A stretch of DNA of 15,517 bases from an uncultured Erysipelotrichaceae bacterium (lineage in GTDB: Bacteria > Bacillota_I > Bacilli_A > RF39 > UBA660). Below, piece by piece: positions 8,033 to 14,438 of the stretch. Below the pieces are notes generated by a model. That model had not been told where the DNA came from and ran no database searches. It was given only the letters and a program-made list of their open reading frames with translations. Every line of letters starts with the position of its first letter. Positions within the stretch are counted from its first letter, which is position 1. Location of the stretch: the NCBI GenBank assembly GCA_902795975.1, contig CADBNE010000035.1:1-15517 (forward strand), given 5' to 3'. The translations under genes were made by a program, and so were the position numbers.

Positions 8033-8416
8033 ATGAATGGAAATAGATTAAAAGATAGTGGAAATTTTATAGTTAGATATGCTAAAAGTTTTTGCCATGC
8101 CTGTTCAGGTATAGCATATGGTATTAAGTATGAACATAATATAATTATAATGATTATAGCTTCTATAGTTGTTATTAGCATGGGATTATATTATAATATA
8201 ACAAGTTATGAATGGTTATTTATATTGTTTGCTATAAGTAGTGTTACTGCTACTGAGATGATTAATTCATCAATAGAAGCAACTATAGATTTAATAACAC
8301 ATGAAATACATCCTTTAGCAAAAATAGCTAAAGATACAGCAAGTGCAGCATCTTTAATCTTCTGTACAGTATCATTTATTGGAGGATGTATAATATTTAT
8401 ACCAAAAATATTTTAA
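8033..8416 (+). CDS. dgkA: Undecaprenol/diacylglycerol kinase, DgkA family
   Basis: A small integral membrane lipid kinase of 127 residues, the usual DgkA size. In Firmicutes this family mainly phosphorylates undecaprenol for recycling of the cell-wall lipid carrier. An N-terminal amphipathic region (RYAKSFCHACSGIAYGIKYE) resembles the family start, and three TM helices lie near residues 36-54, 58-76 and 102-123. The signature is intact: TEMINSSIEATIDLI (Glu75, Asn78, Glu82) and AKIAKDTASAA (Lys100, Asp101). No Shine-Dalgarno sequence precedes ATG 8033 (AAAAGTTTTATG), which is odd here, and a terminator-like hairpin lies 12 nt upstream. No other Met is available before residue 40. The next gene follows after 9 nt, implying an operon. 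Confidence 0.92.
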   Translation: MNGNRLKDSGNFIVRYAKSFCHACSGIAYGIKYEHNIIIMIIASIVVISMGLYYNITSYEWLFILFAISSVTATEMINSSIEATIDLITHEIHPLAKIAKDTASAASLIFCTVSFIGGCIIFIPKIF

Positions 8417-8425
8417 GGAGTATGT

Positions 8426-8968
8426 ATGAAAAAAATATATCTAATAGTTATATGTGCATTATTATTAGTTGGTTGTACTAATAGTAATAATGAATCAAGT
8501 AAGATAAATGTAATAATGCAATTGGAAAGTGATTATTCTATTGCAAAAAATAATATAGAAGAATTAAATAATGGTTCAGATGTTAATTTTTCTTATAAAG
8601 AAGATAATGTTGGAAAAAATGATGTAGTATTATATTTATATTATAGTTCTACATGTCCTCATTGTCATGCTGAAATAAATTGGTTAAGTAGTGTAAAAAG
8701 TAAGTATCCATATTTAAAAATTGTAAAAAAAGAAGCATCAGAAAATATGGAGGAGTATGAAAAAATTGTTAGTACAATGGAAATAAATGATTACCATGTG
8801 CCACTTACAATAGTAGGTGATTCATATTATATAGGATTTAATGATAGTAAAATAAGTTATTTTGATAGTATGATAAAGTATTATTCTACATTTGAAAATT
8901 GTGATATGGTAGATACTATTTTAAATAATAAAAATATAGATAATTGTAAGCAAATTAATAAAAAATAA
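8426..8968 (+). CDS. Membrane lipoprotein with thioredoxin fold (CPHC)
   Basis: A 180-residue exported lipoprotein. The N-terminus has a type II signal peptide with lipobox LVGC and lipidated Cys17. A short Ser/Asn linker and a helical stretch follow, then a thioredoxin-like domain from about residue 60. The active site is STCPHC (Cys77, Cys80), with the expected cis-Pro at VPLTIVG (Pro126). It probably acts as an extracytoplasmic thiol-disulfide oxidoreductase tethered to the membrane; CPHC is common in DsbA-like oxidases but does not decide the direction. Two further Cys (159 and 174) near the C-terminus could form a disulfide. AAGGAG (8415-8420) overlaps the dgkA stop, so the two genes are co-transcribed. 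Substrates are unknown; exported proteins with paired Cys, such as the CAP protein downstream, are candidates. Confidence 0.85.
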   Translation: MKKIYLIVICALLLVGCTNSNNESSKINVIMQLESDYSIAKNNIEELNNGSDVNFSYKEDNVGKNDVVLYLYYSSTCPHCHAEINWLSSVKSKYPYLKIVKKEASENMEEYEKIVSTMEINDYHVPLTIVGDSYYIGFNDSKISYFDSMIKYYSTFENCDMVDTILNNKNIDNCKQINKK

Positions 8969-8978
8969 TAAAAAAGTA

Positions 8979-9007
8979 TTGTCAAAGATAAGCAAATATG
9001 ATATATT
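8979..9007 (+). promoter_or_regulatory. tRNA-Met promoter
   Basis: -35 TTGTCA (8979-8984), an exact 17-bp spacer, and -10 TATATT (9002-9007) with a TGA extension (8999-9001). It is one of the best promoters in the window and puts transcription start about 12 nt before the tRNA. TAAGCAA (8989-8995) and TTGCTTA (9012-9018) form an inverted repeat around the -10. Confidence 0.8.
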
Positions 9008-9025
9008 TATATTGCTTACTTTTAT

Positions 9026-9102
9026 GGCGCTGTAGCTCAGTTGGCTAGAGCACATGGTTCATACCCATGGGGTCGTGAGTTCGAATCTCACCGGCGCTAC
9101 CA
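9026..9102 (+). tRNA. tRNA-Met (CAT), elongator
   Basis: A complete 77-nt cloverleaf with encoded CCA. The acceptor is GGCGCTG with CGGCGCT, including G-U pairs at 1-72 and 6-67. The D arm is GCTC/GAGC. The anticodon stem is CATGG/CCATG with loop TTCATAC, so the anticodon is CAT. The variable loop is GGGTC, and the T arm is GTGAG/CTCAC around TTCGAAT. The paired 1-72 end and the lack of three G-C pairs in the anticodon stem argue against the initiator. Similarity to Bacillus elongator tRNA-Met (GGCG start, GCTACCA end) favours elongator over the lysidine-modified tRNA-Ile. It is a single-gene unit with its own promoter and terminator. Confidence 0.95.
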
Positions 9103-9112
9103 TTAAGTAATT

Positions 9113-9139
9113 AACTAACTAGAAATAGTTAGTTTTTTT
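9113..9139 (+). terminator. Intrinsic terminator after tRNA-Met
   Basis: AACTAACTA (9113-9121) pairs perfectly with TAGTTAGTT (9126-9134) across a GAAA tetraloop, followed by a seven-T run (9133-9139). A textbook terminator. Confidence 0.88.
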
Positions 9140-9142
9140 GTG

Positions 9143-9160
9143 TATAATTATTGTAGGTGA
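9143..9160 (+). promoter_or_regulatory. Possible -10 and RBS of the DUF4272 gene
   Basis: TATAAT at 9143-9148 with no clear -35 or correct TGn extension. AGGTGA (9155-9160) lies 4 nt before ATG 9165. If the -10 is used, the leader would be only about 10 nt. The AGGTGA decides the start in favour of 9165 over the in-frame upstream TTG at 9138, which lies in the terminator T tract. Confidence 0.4.
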
Positions 9161-9164
9161 TTAT

Positions 9165-9947
9165 ATGGGATTATTTGGATTATTTAAAAAGAAAGAACTA
9201 GATACTTTAGAAGTAGCACGTAATGAAGAAATGAATAGAAGACAACAATTAGCAGATGAAATAAATAACGCATATGATATTAAAGCTAATGATGTAGTAT
9301 TAAGTGAAAATGATAAATTAAGGATAGATAAGAATTGTAAAATAATGGAACAATTAGGATTACCTTATATGAGAGAGATGAAATTGATACCATTAGATTC
9401 AAATACAAATGTTAGAACTAAAGAAGAAATAGTAGTGCATATGATATTTGATTTTTTTGTAAGTCATAAAGCTAAAAATAAATTAAATAATATTCCTGAT
9501 GTATCAGATATGGATGTAATGTTTTTAGCTATGAATTATCCAATTCAGGATATGTTTAATGTACTTTCACAAATATCTAAAGGAGAAATAGATGAATTAA
9601 CATTAAACCAATTAGCATATAGGTATGAACAAGCTAATGTTTATGCATGGATATTAGGATTAGGTCCAAAGCCTTTAGAAACTGAATTACAAACTGAAGA
9701 AAATTTATATAAAATATTTTTAAAGAATAATACTATAGAAGATATTATAAATAAGTGTAATATGATAAGTAATGAGGAAATAATGGAGTATGCAGATTTA
9801 GTAACTAGATATGAATGGGCTATGATAGAATTAAGAAATAATAATAAAAGATATGATAAAATAAATGTTGATTGTATAATAGAACATAAAGCAGCTATGG
9901 ATTTTATAACTTGTTATGAACCATCAATATCTATTGAGAAGAAATAG
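9165..9947 (+). CDS. DUF4272-family protein
   Basis: A 260-residue cytoplasmic protein. The order of conserved blocks fits DUF4272: RTKEEIVVH (about 84-92), LAYRYEQANVYAWILGLGPK (about 150-169), and a C-terminal RYEWAMIELRNN followed by VDCIIEHKAAMDFI. In the family these correspond to the RSxEEI, WRYExxxxLxWALG and YRxxWAxxxAR...ERxxALNW blocks. The function of the family is not established. The N-terminal MGLFGLFKKKE is a short hydrophobic-basic tag that might touch the membrane. An upstream in-frame TTG would add nine residues but lies in the preceding T tract. It shares an operon with the next gene, whose start follows after 9 nt and an AGGAGG. Confidence 0.8.
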   Translation: MGLFGLFKKKELDTLEVARNEEMNRRQQLADEINNAYDIKANDVVLSENDKLRIDKNCKIMEQLGLPYMREMKLIPLDSNTNVRTKEEIVVHMIFDFFVSHKAKNKLNNIPDVSDMDVMFLAMNYPIQDMFNVLSQISKGEIDELTLNQLAYRYEQANVYAWILGLGPKPLETELQTEENLYKIFLKNNTIEDIINKCNMISNEEIMEYADLVTRYEWAMIELRNNNKRYDKINVDCIIEHKAAMDFITCYEPSISIEKK

Positions 9948-9956
9948 GAGGTATAT

Positions 9957-10460
9957 ATGGATTTTAAAACAAATGATGGAGTAGTAAATATATTTAGAAA
10001 TTTAAATTGTTTAGGAATGGATAATTGTTATTTTGTAACATTTAGAGATACTAATAGTGAAGCTTTTAAGTATGGTGCTTTTGGTGCTGTAGGTGGTGCT
10101 TTAGGTGCAGCAGCAGCATTTTCTAGTGGAATGGTAGAAGGTATGAAAAATTATGATGGATTACTAATTAATCAAACAGAGAATGGTTTAGGTATAATAC
10201 CTCTTGTAACACAAGGTGTACAATTAATGCTTAATCCAGATAAGATGGTTGCTGAACCTAATAGATTTTTCTTTATACCAAATCAATATATAGCAAGTAT
10301 AATTGTAAAAAAATTTAATATATTTAATAAAAAAACTCAAAAGGTTAGAATTAAATTAACAGATGGTACTGAATTTAAACTTTTAGCACATGTTTCAGAG
10401 AAAAATATATCTTATCAAGAAAGCAATTTTGCTAAATTTATGAATAAATATAGTAAATAA
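9957..10460 (+). CDS. Protein with Gly/Ala-rich hydrophobic segment and PH-like C-terminus
   Basis: A 167-residue protein of unknown function. AGGAGG lies about 6 nt before the ATG. Residues 38-60 (KYGAFGAVGGALGAAAAFSS) form a Gly/Ala-rich hydrophobic stretch, either a membrane-inserting hairpin or a packed core helix. The C-terminal 100-165 (NRFFFIPNQYIASIIVKKFN, then KVRIKLTDGTEFKLLAHVSE) has the beta-strand pattern of small bacterial PH/GRAM-like domains. No catalytic residues are evident. It forms an operon with the DUF4272 gene and ends at a terminator. The PH-like assignment is by pattern only. Confidence 0.75.
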   Translation: MDFKTNDGVVNIFRNLNCLGMDNCYFVTFRDTNSEAFKYGAFGAVGGALGAAAAFSSGMVEGMKNYDGLLINQTENGLGIIPLVTQGVQLMLNPDKMVAEPNRFFFIPNQYIASIIVKKFNIFNKKTQKVRIKLTDGTEFKLLAHVSEKNISYQESNFAKFMNKYSK

Positions 10461-10480
10461 GGATTAATCCTTATTTTTTT
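10455..10480 (+). terminator. Intrinsic terminator after the 9957 gene
   Basis: AAATAAGGA (10455-10463) pairs with TCCTTATTT (10468-10476) across TTAA and continues into a seven-T run (10474-10480). The stem overlaps the stop codon. Confidence 0.85.
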
Positions 10481-10528
10481 TATATAAATGCATAAAATAA
10501 TTATAGATTATGTATAAAATACACAAAT

Positions 10529-10574
10529 TTGCATTTTTTTAAAAAAATGCTATAATATACGACTTAACAGGGGG
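10529..10574 (+). promoter_or_regulatory. Promoter and RBS of the CAP-domain gene, with a 20-bp palindrome
   Basis: -35-like TTGCAT (10529-10534), a 16-bp spacer, and an extended -10 TGCTATAAT (10548-10556). The stretch 10531-10550 is a perfect palindrome, GCA followed by seven T, seven A and TGC. It fills the spacer and half of the -35, so it could be an operator as well as an A/T-tract element. AGGGGG (10569-10574) is the ribosome site of ATG 10583. Confidence 0.7.
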
Positions 10575-10582
10575 AAAACATT

Positions 10583-11710
10583 ATGAAAAAAGGGTTAAGA
10601 GTATTATTATGCTTGTTTTTTAGCATATTCTCATTAATTATGTGCATAAGTTTCAACTTGAATACTACAAAAGAAAATTTAGAAAATAGTCAAGCTAATA
10701 TTTTGGGTTATGTAGAACCAAAAAATGATTTAGTTATTAAAAATAAAGTAAATATAGAGGTTAATACTAAATTACCAAATATTAAGGAATATTTTACTAA
10801 ATATAATTTGAATGATACTGGAGTAATAAAGTATTATATTAATGATAAAGAGATAAATAAAAAAGATGTAATAAGTAATGTTAATACTTATAAAGTATTA
10901 ATTATAGTAAATAAAAATAAATATAATACTGAATTAAATGTTATAGATACAAAATCTCCAAAATTAACTACAAAAAATATAACTATATATGAAAATGAAA
11001 AATATAATATAAATTCATTTGTTACTAGTTGTAAAGATAATAGTAATAAAAAATGTAATATAAGTTTTGCGGATAAAAAAATGGCTAATTATACTAAATC
11101 TGGTACTTATAAAATAAGTATAAGTGCTAAAGATAATAGTGATAATGAAACAATATCTAATGCTACATTAACCATAAAAAATAAAATTACTTCAAATAAA
11201 GCATCAAATAATTCTAATAAAAAAAGTAATAAGTCAGCAACAACTACTAAGAAGACAAATAATACATCTAATTCTAAATATAAGACTACATATGAATTAC
11301 AAGGATTAGCTACTAAAGAGGTAAAAAATAATAAAAAAATTGCTGATGAAGTAATTAAATATACAAATAGTTATCGTAAAGAAGTTAATGCTAAAGCATT
11401 AAAATATGATGAAAAATTATCTATAGTTGCAACAATTCGTGTTATTGAAATAGCATATTATGATAAATTTGATCATGTTAGACCTAATGGATTAACATTC
11501 TCATCTGTAATTAGAGACTTAAATATTAATTATGGATATTGTGGTGAAAATATAGCATATGGTTATTTAGATTCTGAAGAAGTATCAGTTGCTTGGAAAG
11601 AATCAAAAGGTCATTATAAAAATATGGTAAATACTCAGTATACTAAAATAGGGGTTGGGTATTATGAGTATAATAATACAATATATTGGGCACAAATTTT
11701 TACTGATTAA
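10583..11710 (+). CDS. Secreted or anchored protein: two Ig-like repeats plus CAP domain
   Basis: A 375-residue extracytoplasmic protein. Residues 4-24 form a signal peptide or anchor. Two beta-rich Ig-like (DUF5011-type) repeats follow at about 48-122 and 123-199; the second begins DTKSPKL and ends YKISISAKDNSDNETI. A Lys/Ser/Thr/Asn-rich linker (about 203-235) leads to a C-terminal CAP (SCP/YkwD-like) domain at about 255-375. CAP landmarks are YTNSYRK, FDHVRPNG (His298), CGENIAYGY (Glu322), AWKESKGHYKNMV (His344) and IYWAQIF. Bacterial YkwD-like proteins are surface or envelope proteins of mostly unknown activity. Cys150 and Cys158 lie close together and could form a disulfide; Cys320 next to GENIA is unusual. 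It is a single-gene unit with its own promoter and terminator. Confidence 0.9.
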   Translation: MKKGLRVLLCLFFSIFSLIMCISFNLNTTKENLENSQANILGYVEPKNDLVIKNKVNIEVNTKLPNIKEYFTKYNLNDTGVIKYYINDKEINKKDVISNVNTYKVLIIVNKNKYNTELNVIDTKSPKLTTKNITIYENEKYNINSFVTSCKDNSNKKCNISFADKKMANYTKSGTYKISISAKDNSDNETISNATLTIKNKITSNKASNNSNKKSNKSATTTKKTNNTSNSKYKTTYELQGLATKEVKNNKKIADEVIKYTNSYRKEVNAKALKYDEKLSIVATIRVIEIAYYDKFDHVRPNGLTFSSVIRDLNINYGYCGENIAYGYLDSEEVSVAWKESKGHYKNMVNTQYTKIGVGYYEYNNTIYWAQIFTD

Positions 11711-11738
11711 AAAGCGAATTTATTCGCTTTTTATTTTT
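11709..11738 (+). terminator. Intrinsic terminator after the CAP gene
   Basis: AAAAAGCGAA (11709-11718) pairs with TTCGCTTTTT (11723-11732) across TTTA, followed by ATTTTT. The stem starts in the TAA stop. Confidence 0.85.
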
Positions 11739-11762
11739 ACTATTTATTTTATTCAAAAAAAA

Positions 11763-11792
11763 TGGTAAAATTAATACATAAGAATAGTGAAG
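11763..11792 (+). promoter_or_regulatory. Extended -10 and RBS of the signal peptidase operon
   Basis: TGGTAAAAT (11763-11771) preceded by a run of eight A; no -35 is evident. It closely resembles the promoter at 15271-15279. GAAGGTG near 11789-11795 precedes ATG 11800. It would drive the signal peptidase gene and the coupled 12930 gene. Confidence 0.55.
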
Positions 11793-11799
11793 GTGTGTT

Positions 11800-12927
11800 A
11801 TGGATAGAAAAAAGAAAAATATATTAATATCTTTACTTATTGTTGCCTATATAATAGTATATAGATTTTTTGTGTATACAAAATTATTGAAGTATAATGA
11901 GTCTATTTCAGCATCATTTTTAATTATACTTTTTAGTATTTCTATGGCTGTATATAGTTATAGAAAAATAATAAAAAATGATTTGAATAAAAAGATTTTA
12001 ATAAATACATGTATTTCGGTATTTTTATATTTTGTAGCAATTTATGGTATAGGGCTTGTTACAGGTTTTTTAACTAATTCGTATAATTTAAAAATATCGG
12101 GAATAATAAGTAATGTATTTCCAGTAGCTGTTGCAATAATATGTAGTGAGCTATTTAGATATGTATTTATAAGAGCAAATAAAGATAGTAAATTTTTTAT
12201 AGTATTAATTACTACACTTATGATATTATTGGAAATAAATTTACAGGTAAGATATGATTCTTTTTCTACAATTGAACAGATTTTTAAATTTACTTCAGTA
12301 ACTGTTTTACCTATTATTATGAAAAATATAATGTGTACATATTTTGTATATCAAAATGATTATAGAAGTTGTTTAGTATATAGATTAATTCTTGATACAT
12401 ATTTTTACTATATACCATTAGAACCAGATTTAGGTGATTATTTAATTAGTGTTGCTAATTTATTATTACCATTTATAATTTTTATAAAGAGTATAAAAAT
12501 TAATGATGATTTTAAATATCGTGATATATCAGTTCCTACTAAAACTTTTAAAGTATCTGATATACCATTTGCTTTAGTAGTTGGAGTAATTGTATTAATG
12601 ATATTTGGTATTGGACCAGTGAAAATTATAGGAATAGAGACTCCATCAATGACTCCAAATATTAAAGTTGGAGATGCTGTTGTAATTGATAAAAAAACAA
12701 ATAGAGATAAATTAAAAGAAAAGGATATTATTGCATATAAAAATGATGATGGAGTTATAGTTGTACATAGAATTATAAATATAAATGCTGATGGTACTTT
12801 TATAACTAAGGGTGATTATAATAATACATCAGATCCTTTATATGTAAATAAAAAACAAGTGGTTGGAAAGGTTATGTTTAAAATTCCTTTTATAGCATAT
12901 CCTGCAATAATATTTAGAGGTGACTAG
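11800..12927 (+). CDS. Signal peptidase I, SipW/ER-type (S26B), with a large membrane domain
   Basis: A 375-residue polytopic membrane protein. Residues 1-235 carry about seven to eight TM segments, and another lies at 256-275. The peptidase domain follows: TPSMTPNIKVGDAVVID (nucleophile Ser283), IIAYKNDDG, VVHRI (His323) and TKGDYNNTSDP (Asp339, Asp345). His in place of the usual catalytic Lys marks the archaeal/eukaryotic-like S26B class to which Bacillus SipW belongs. SipW cleaves signal peptides of TasA-type surface proteins, and the partial gene at 15320 looks like such a substrate. SipW itself is about 190 residues with two TM helices, so the long N-terminal membrane domain is extra; a SELFRYVFIR stretch (about 116-125) lies in it. 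The next gene starts 2 nt after the stop. Confidence 0.88.
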   Translation: MDRKKKNILISLLIVAYIIVYRFFVYTKLLKYNESISASFLIILFSISMAVYSYRKIIKNDLNKKILINTCISVFLYFVAIYGIGLVTGFLTNSYNLKISGIISNVFPVAVAIICSELFRYVFIRANKDSKFFIVLITTLMILLEINLQVRYDSFSTIEQIFKFTSVTVLPIIMKNIMCTYFVYQNDYRSCLVYRLILDTYFYYIPLEPDLGDYLISVANLLLPFIIFIKSIKINDDFKYRDISVPTKTFKVSDIPFALVVGVIVLMIFGIGPVKIIGIETPSMTPNIKVGDAVVIDKKTNRDKLKEKDIIAYKNDDGVIVVHRIININADGTFITKGDYNNTSDPLYVNKKQVVGKVMFKIPFIAYPAIIFRGD

Positions 12928-12929
12928 TA

Positions 12930-13511
12930 ATGGAAAATTTTGATAAAAAAATAATTATTGGAATAATAACTTTATTTTGCTTTTTAGTATCATTAATATT
13001 GTTTTTTAATGATATGATAAACTATTTTATTATATTAGCAACAATAACTGTTGTACTTTTTGTGCTATTGTGTTATGAAGTATTTAAAGCAAAAAAAACA
13101 TCAGAAAGACAATATAATAAAGAATTAAATGAGTTATTAAAGAGATATGATTCTATTCTTGTTTATTGTGATGATGAATATGAAATTGATGGTGAAGTTG
13201 TTGTGTTCGTCAAAAATTTTGATGATATTGTTAAATATTGTGATGAAATAAATAAAACAATTGTGTATGTAAAAGAAGAGGATTCAAGTGCATTTTTCTT
13301 AAAGAATAGTAATGAATTATTAGTGTATATAATGAAAAAAAATCCTGAAGTTAAGTCTAAGCTAGAACAAAAAATTGATTTTATGTTGGAAAATTCAGAA
13401 GCTGAAGAGGATGATTCTGATATACTTGATGATATTGAAAAAACAACAATTATTAAATTAAAAAATAATAAAATATTTAAAGTGTCTCCAATGGGTAGAG
13501 AAATAGATTAA
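12930..13511 (+). CDS. Two-TM protein with DUF5305-like cytoplasmic region
   Basis: A 193-residue membrane protein. Two TM helices lie near residues 8-26 and 31-49, followed by a mostly cytoplasmic tail. It is coupled to the signal peptidase: the ATG is 2 nt after its stop and an AGGTGA lies in the peptidase 3' end. Residues about 72-135 (YDSILVYCDDEYEIDGEVVV, then VKNFDDIVKYCDEINKTIVY, FFLKNSNELLVYI) match, from memory, the C-terminal cytoplasmic pattern of DUF5305 proteins, which I recall beside S26B signal peptidases. An acidic segment (SEAEEDDSDILDDIEKT) follows. The role is unknown; an accessory or regulator of the peptidase is a reasonable inference. It ends at a terminator. Confidence 0.72.
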   Translation: MENFDKKIIIGIITLFCFLVSLILFFNDMINYFIILATITVVLFVLLCYEVFKAKKTSERQYNKELNELLKRYDSILVYCDDEYEIDGEVVVFVKNFDDIVKYCDEINKTIVYVKEEDSSAFFLKNSNELLVYIMKKNPEVKSKLEQKIDFMLENSEAEEDDSDILDDIEKTTIIKLKNNKIFKVSPMGREID

Positions 13512-13535
13512 GCAATAATTTTATTGCTTTTTTTA
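13510..13535 (+). terminator. Intrinsic terminator after the 12930 gene
   Basis: AAGCAATA (13510-13517) pairs with TATTGCTT (13522-13529) across ATTT and runs into eight T (13528-13535). It overlaps the stop codon. Confidence 0.82.
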
Positions 13536-13565
13536 TAAAAAAATATAGGTTATTCTTTTTAAACG

Positions 13566-13611
13566 TGATATAATATTTATAGTTATTAAAAAGATAGATG
13601 AACATAGGAGG
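13566..13611 (+). promoter_or_regulatory. Extended -10 and strong RBS for a TTG start
   Basis: TGATATAAT (13566-13574) is an extended -10 without a clear -35. AGGAGG (13606-13611) lies six bases before the TTG at 13618 and is what makes that unusual start codon credible. It would transcribe both paralogs. Confidence 0.7.
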
Positions 13612-13617
13612 TTTAAG

Positions 13618-14409
13618 TTGAAAAAAATATTAGATAATTTAAAAAAAATATTAACTAAAAATATAGGTATAACAATACTAGTAGTATTGGTTTTAATATT
13701 TGCTATATTTACATTTGCATATTTATTTAATGCTAGAAATGTTTCTTCTATAGAAGAAAAAGAAATTAAAAATAATAGTAGTGAATTAGTAAATTATTTG
13801 GAGGATATTACTTTATCAAAAAGTAAAGAAATAGATAAATATATACTTTTTGCACTTGATTATTCTTATAATGTTAATGGTAAAGATTCAATGACTGTGT
13901 CTGAACTAAATGATTTTTTCAAAAAACATTTTACAAAGAAATTTACTGAAGAAACTATAAAAAATATTGGAATAACTCCATTACTTTTAGAAAAAAATGT
14001 TACATTTGATGTGACATCAAATGCTTATAAATTAAATAATATTAGAAGAGATAATGTTACTATAGCAGAAACTCCAATTACATATTATAAACTTGAAGGA
14101 ATTACAAAGATAAACAAAAAGAAATATAGAGCAACTTATAGAACATATACAATAAAAAATCCATATGATATATTAAATTATTATTTAGATAAAAATTCTA
14201 AAACTGAAGGCGTAGAAAAAGATGGTGTATATACATATGATTTAAAGGATGTAACACCTATAAAAAATTATTTATCTGGCTCTGGAAAGATAAGCTCATT
14301 GAAAAAAGCAATTGATGATGATGTGGCAAAATATGCTAAAAAGGGTAAAAAAGTAAAAATTACTTATGTAATAAAAAATGATAAAGTATTGATTGATAAG
14401 ATAAAATAA
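13618..14409 (+). CDS. Membrane-anchored extracytoplasmic protein, paralog A (TTG start)
   Basis: A 263-residue protein starting at TTG with a strong AGGAGG six bases upstream; no ATG is available nearby in frame. One N-terminal TM (about 17-36) is preceded by a Lys-rich cytoplasmic end, so the rest is probably outside the cell. The domain has a helical start (about 43-110), a beta-rich middle and the motif KNPYDILNYY (about 180-189), ending in KKVKITYVIKNDKVLIDKIK. The next gene encodes a clear relative with the same order of blocks (DYSYN/EYLYN, the SEL/DEI region, GIT/GIS, NPYDILNYY/NPYEILNYY, YVIKNDKVLI/YVIKDKKLLI). I recognise no family. A 29-nt gap to the paralog without a terminator implies an operon. 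Confidence 0.82.
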   Translation: MKKILDNLKKILTKNIGITILVVLVLIFAIFTFAYLFNARNVSSIEEKEIKNNSSELVNYLEDITLSKSKEIDKYILFALDYSYNVNGKDSMTVSELNDFFKKHFTKKFTEETIKNIGITPLLLEKNVTFDVTSNAYKLNNIRRDNVTIAETPITYYKLEGITKINKKKYRATYRTYTIKNPYDILNYYLDKNSKTEGVEKDGVYTYDLKDVTPIKNYLSGSGKISSLKKAIDDDVAKYAKKGKKVKITYVIKNDKVLIDKIK

Positions 14410-14438
14410 TATATATTAGTGTTAGAAGGTGAATAGAG

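Noticed and set aside
9026..9102. Initiator tRNA-fMet or lysidine tRNA-Ile with CAT anticodon
   Set aside because: Pair 1-72 is G-U rather than an unpaired C-A, the anticodon stem lacks three consecutive G-C pairs, and the ends match elongator tRNA-Met of Bacilli better than tRNA-Ile2.
9138..9164. TTG 9138 as the start of the DUF4272 gene
   Set aside because: It lies in the T tract of the tRNA terminator without a ribosome site; ATG 9165 has AGGTGA before it.
11800..12504. CPBP-type membrane protease fused to the signal peptidase
   Set aside because: The SELFRYVFIR stretch only loosely resembles the EExxxR motif, and the later conserved His/Asn motifs of that family are not seen.
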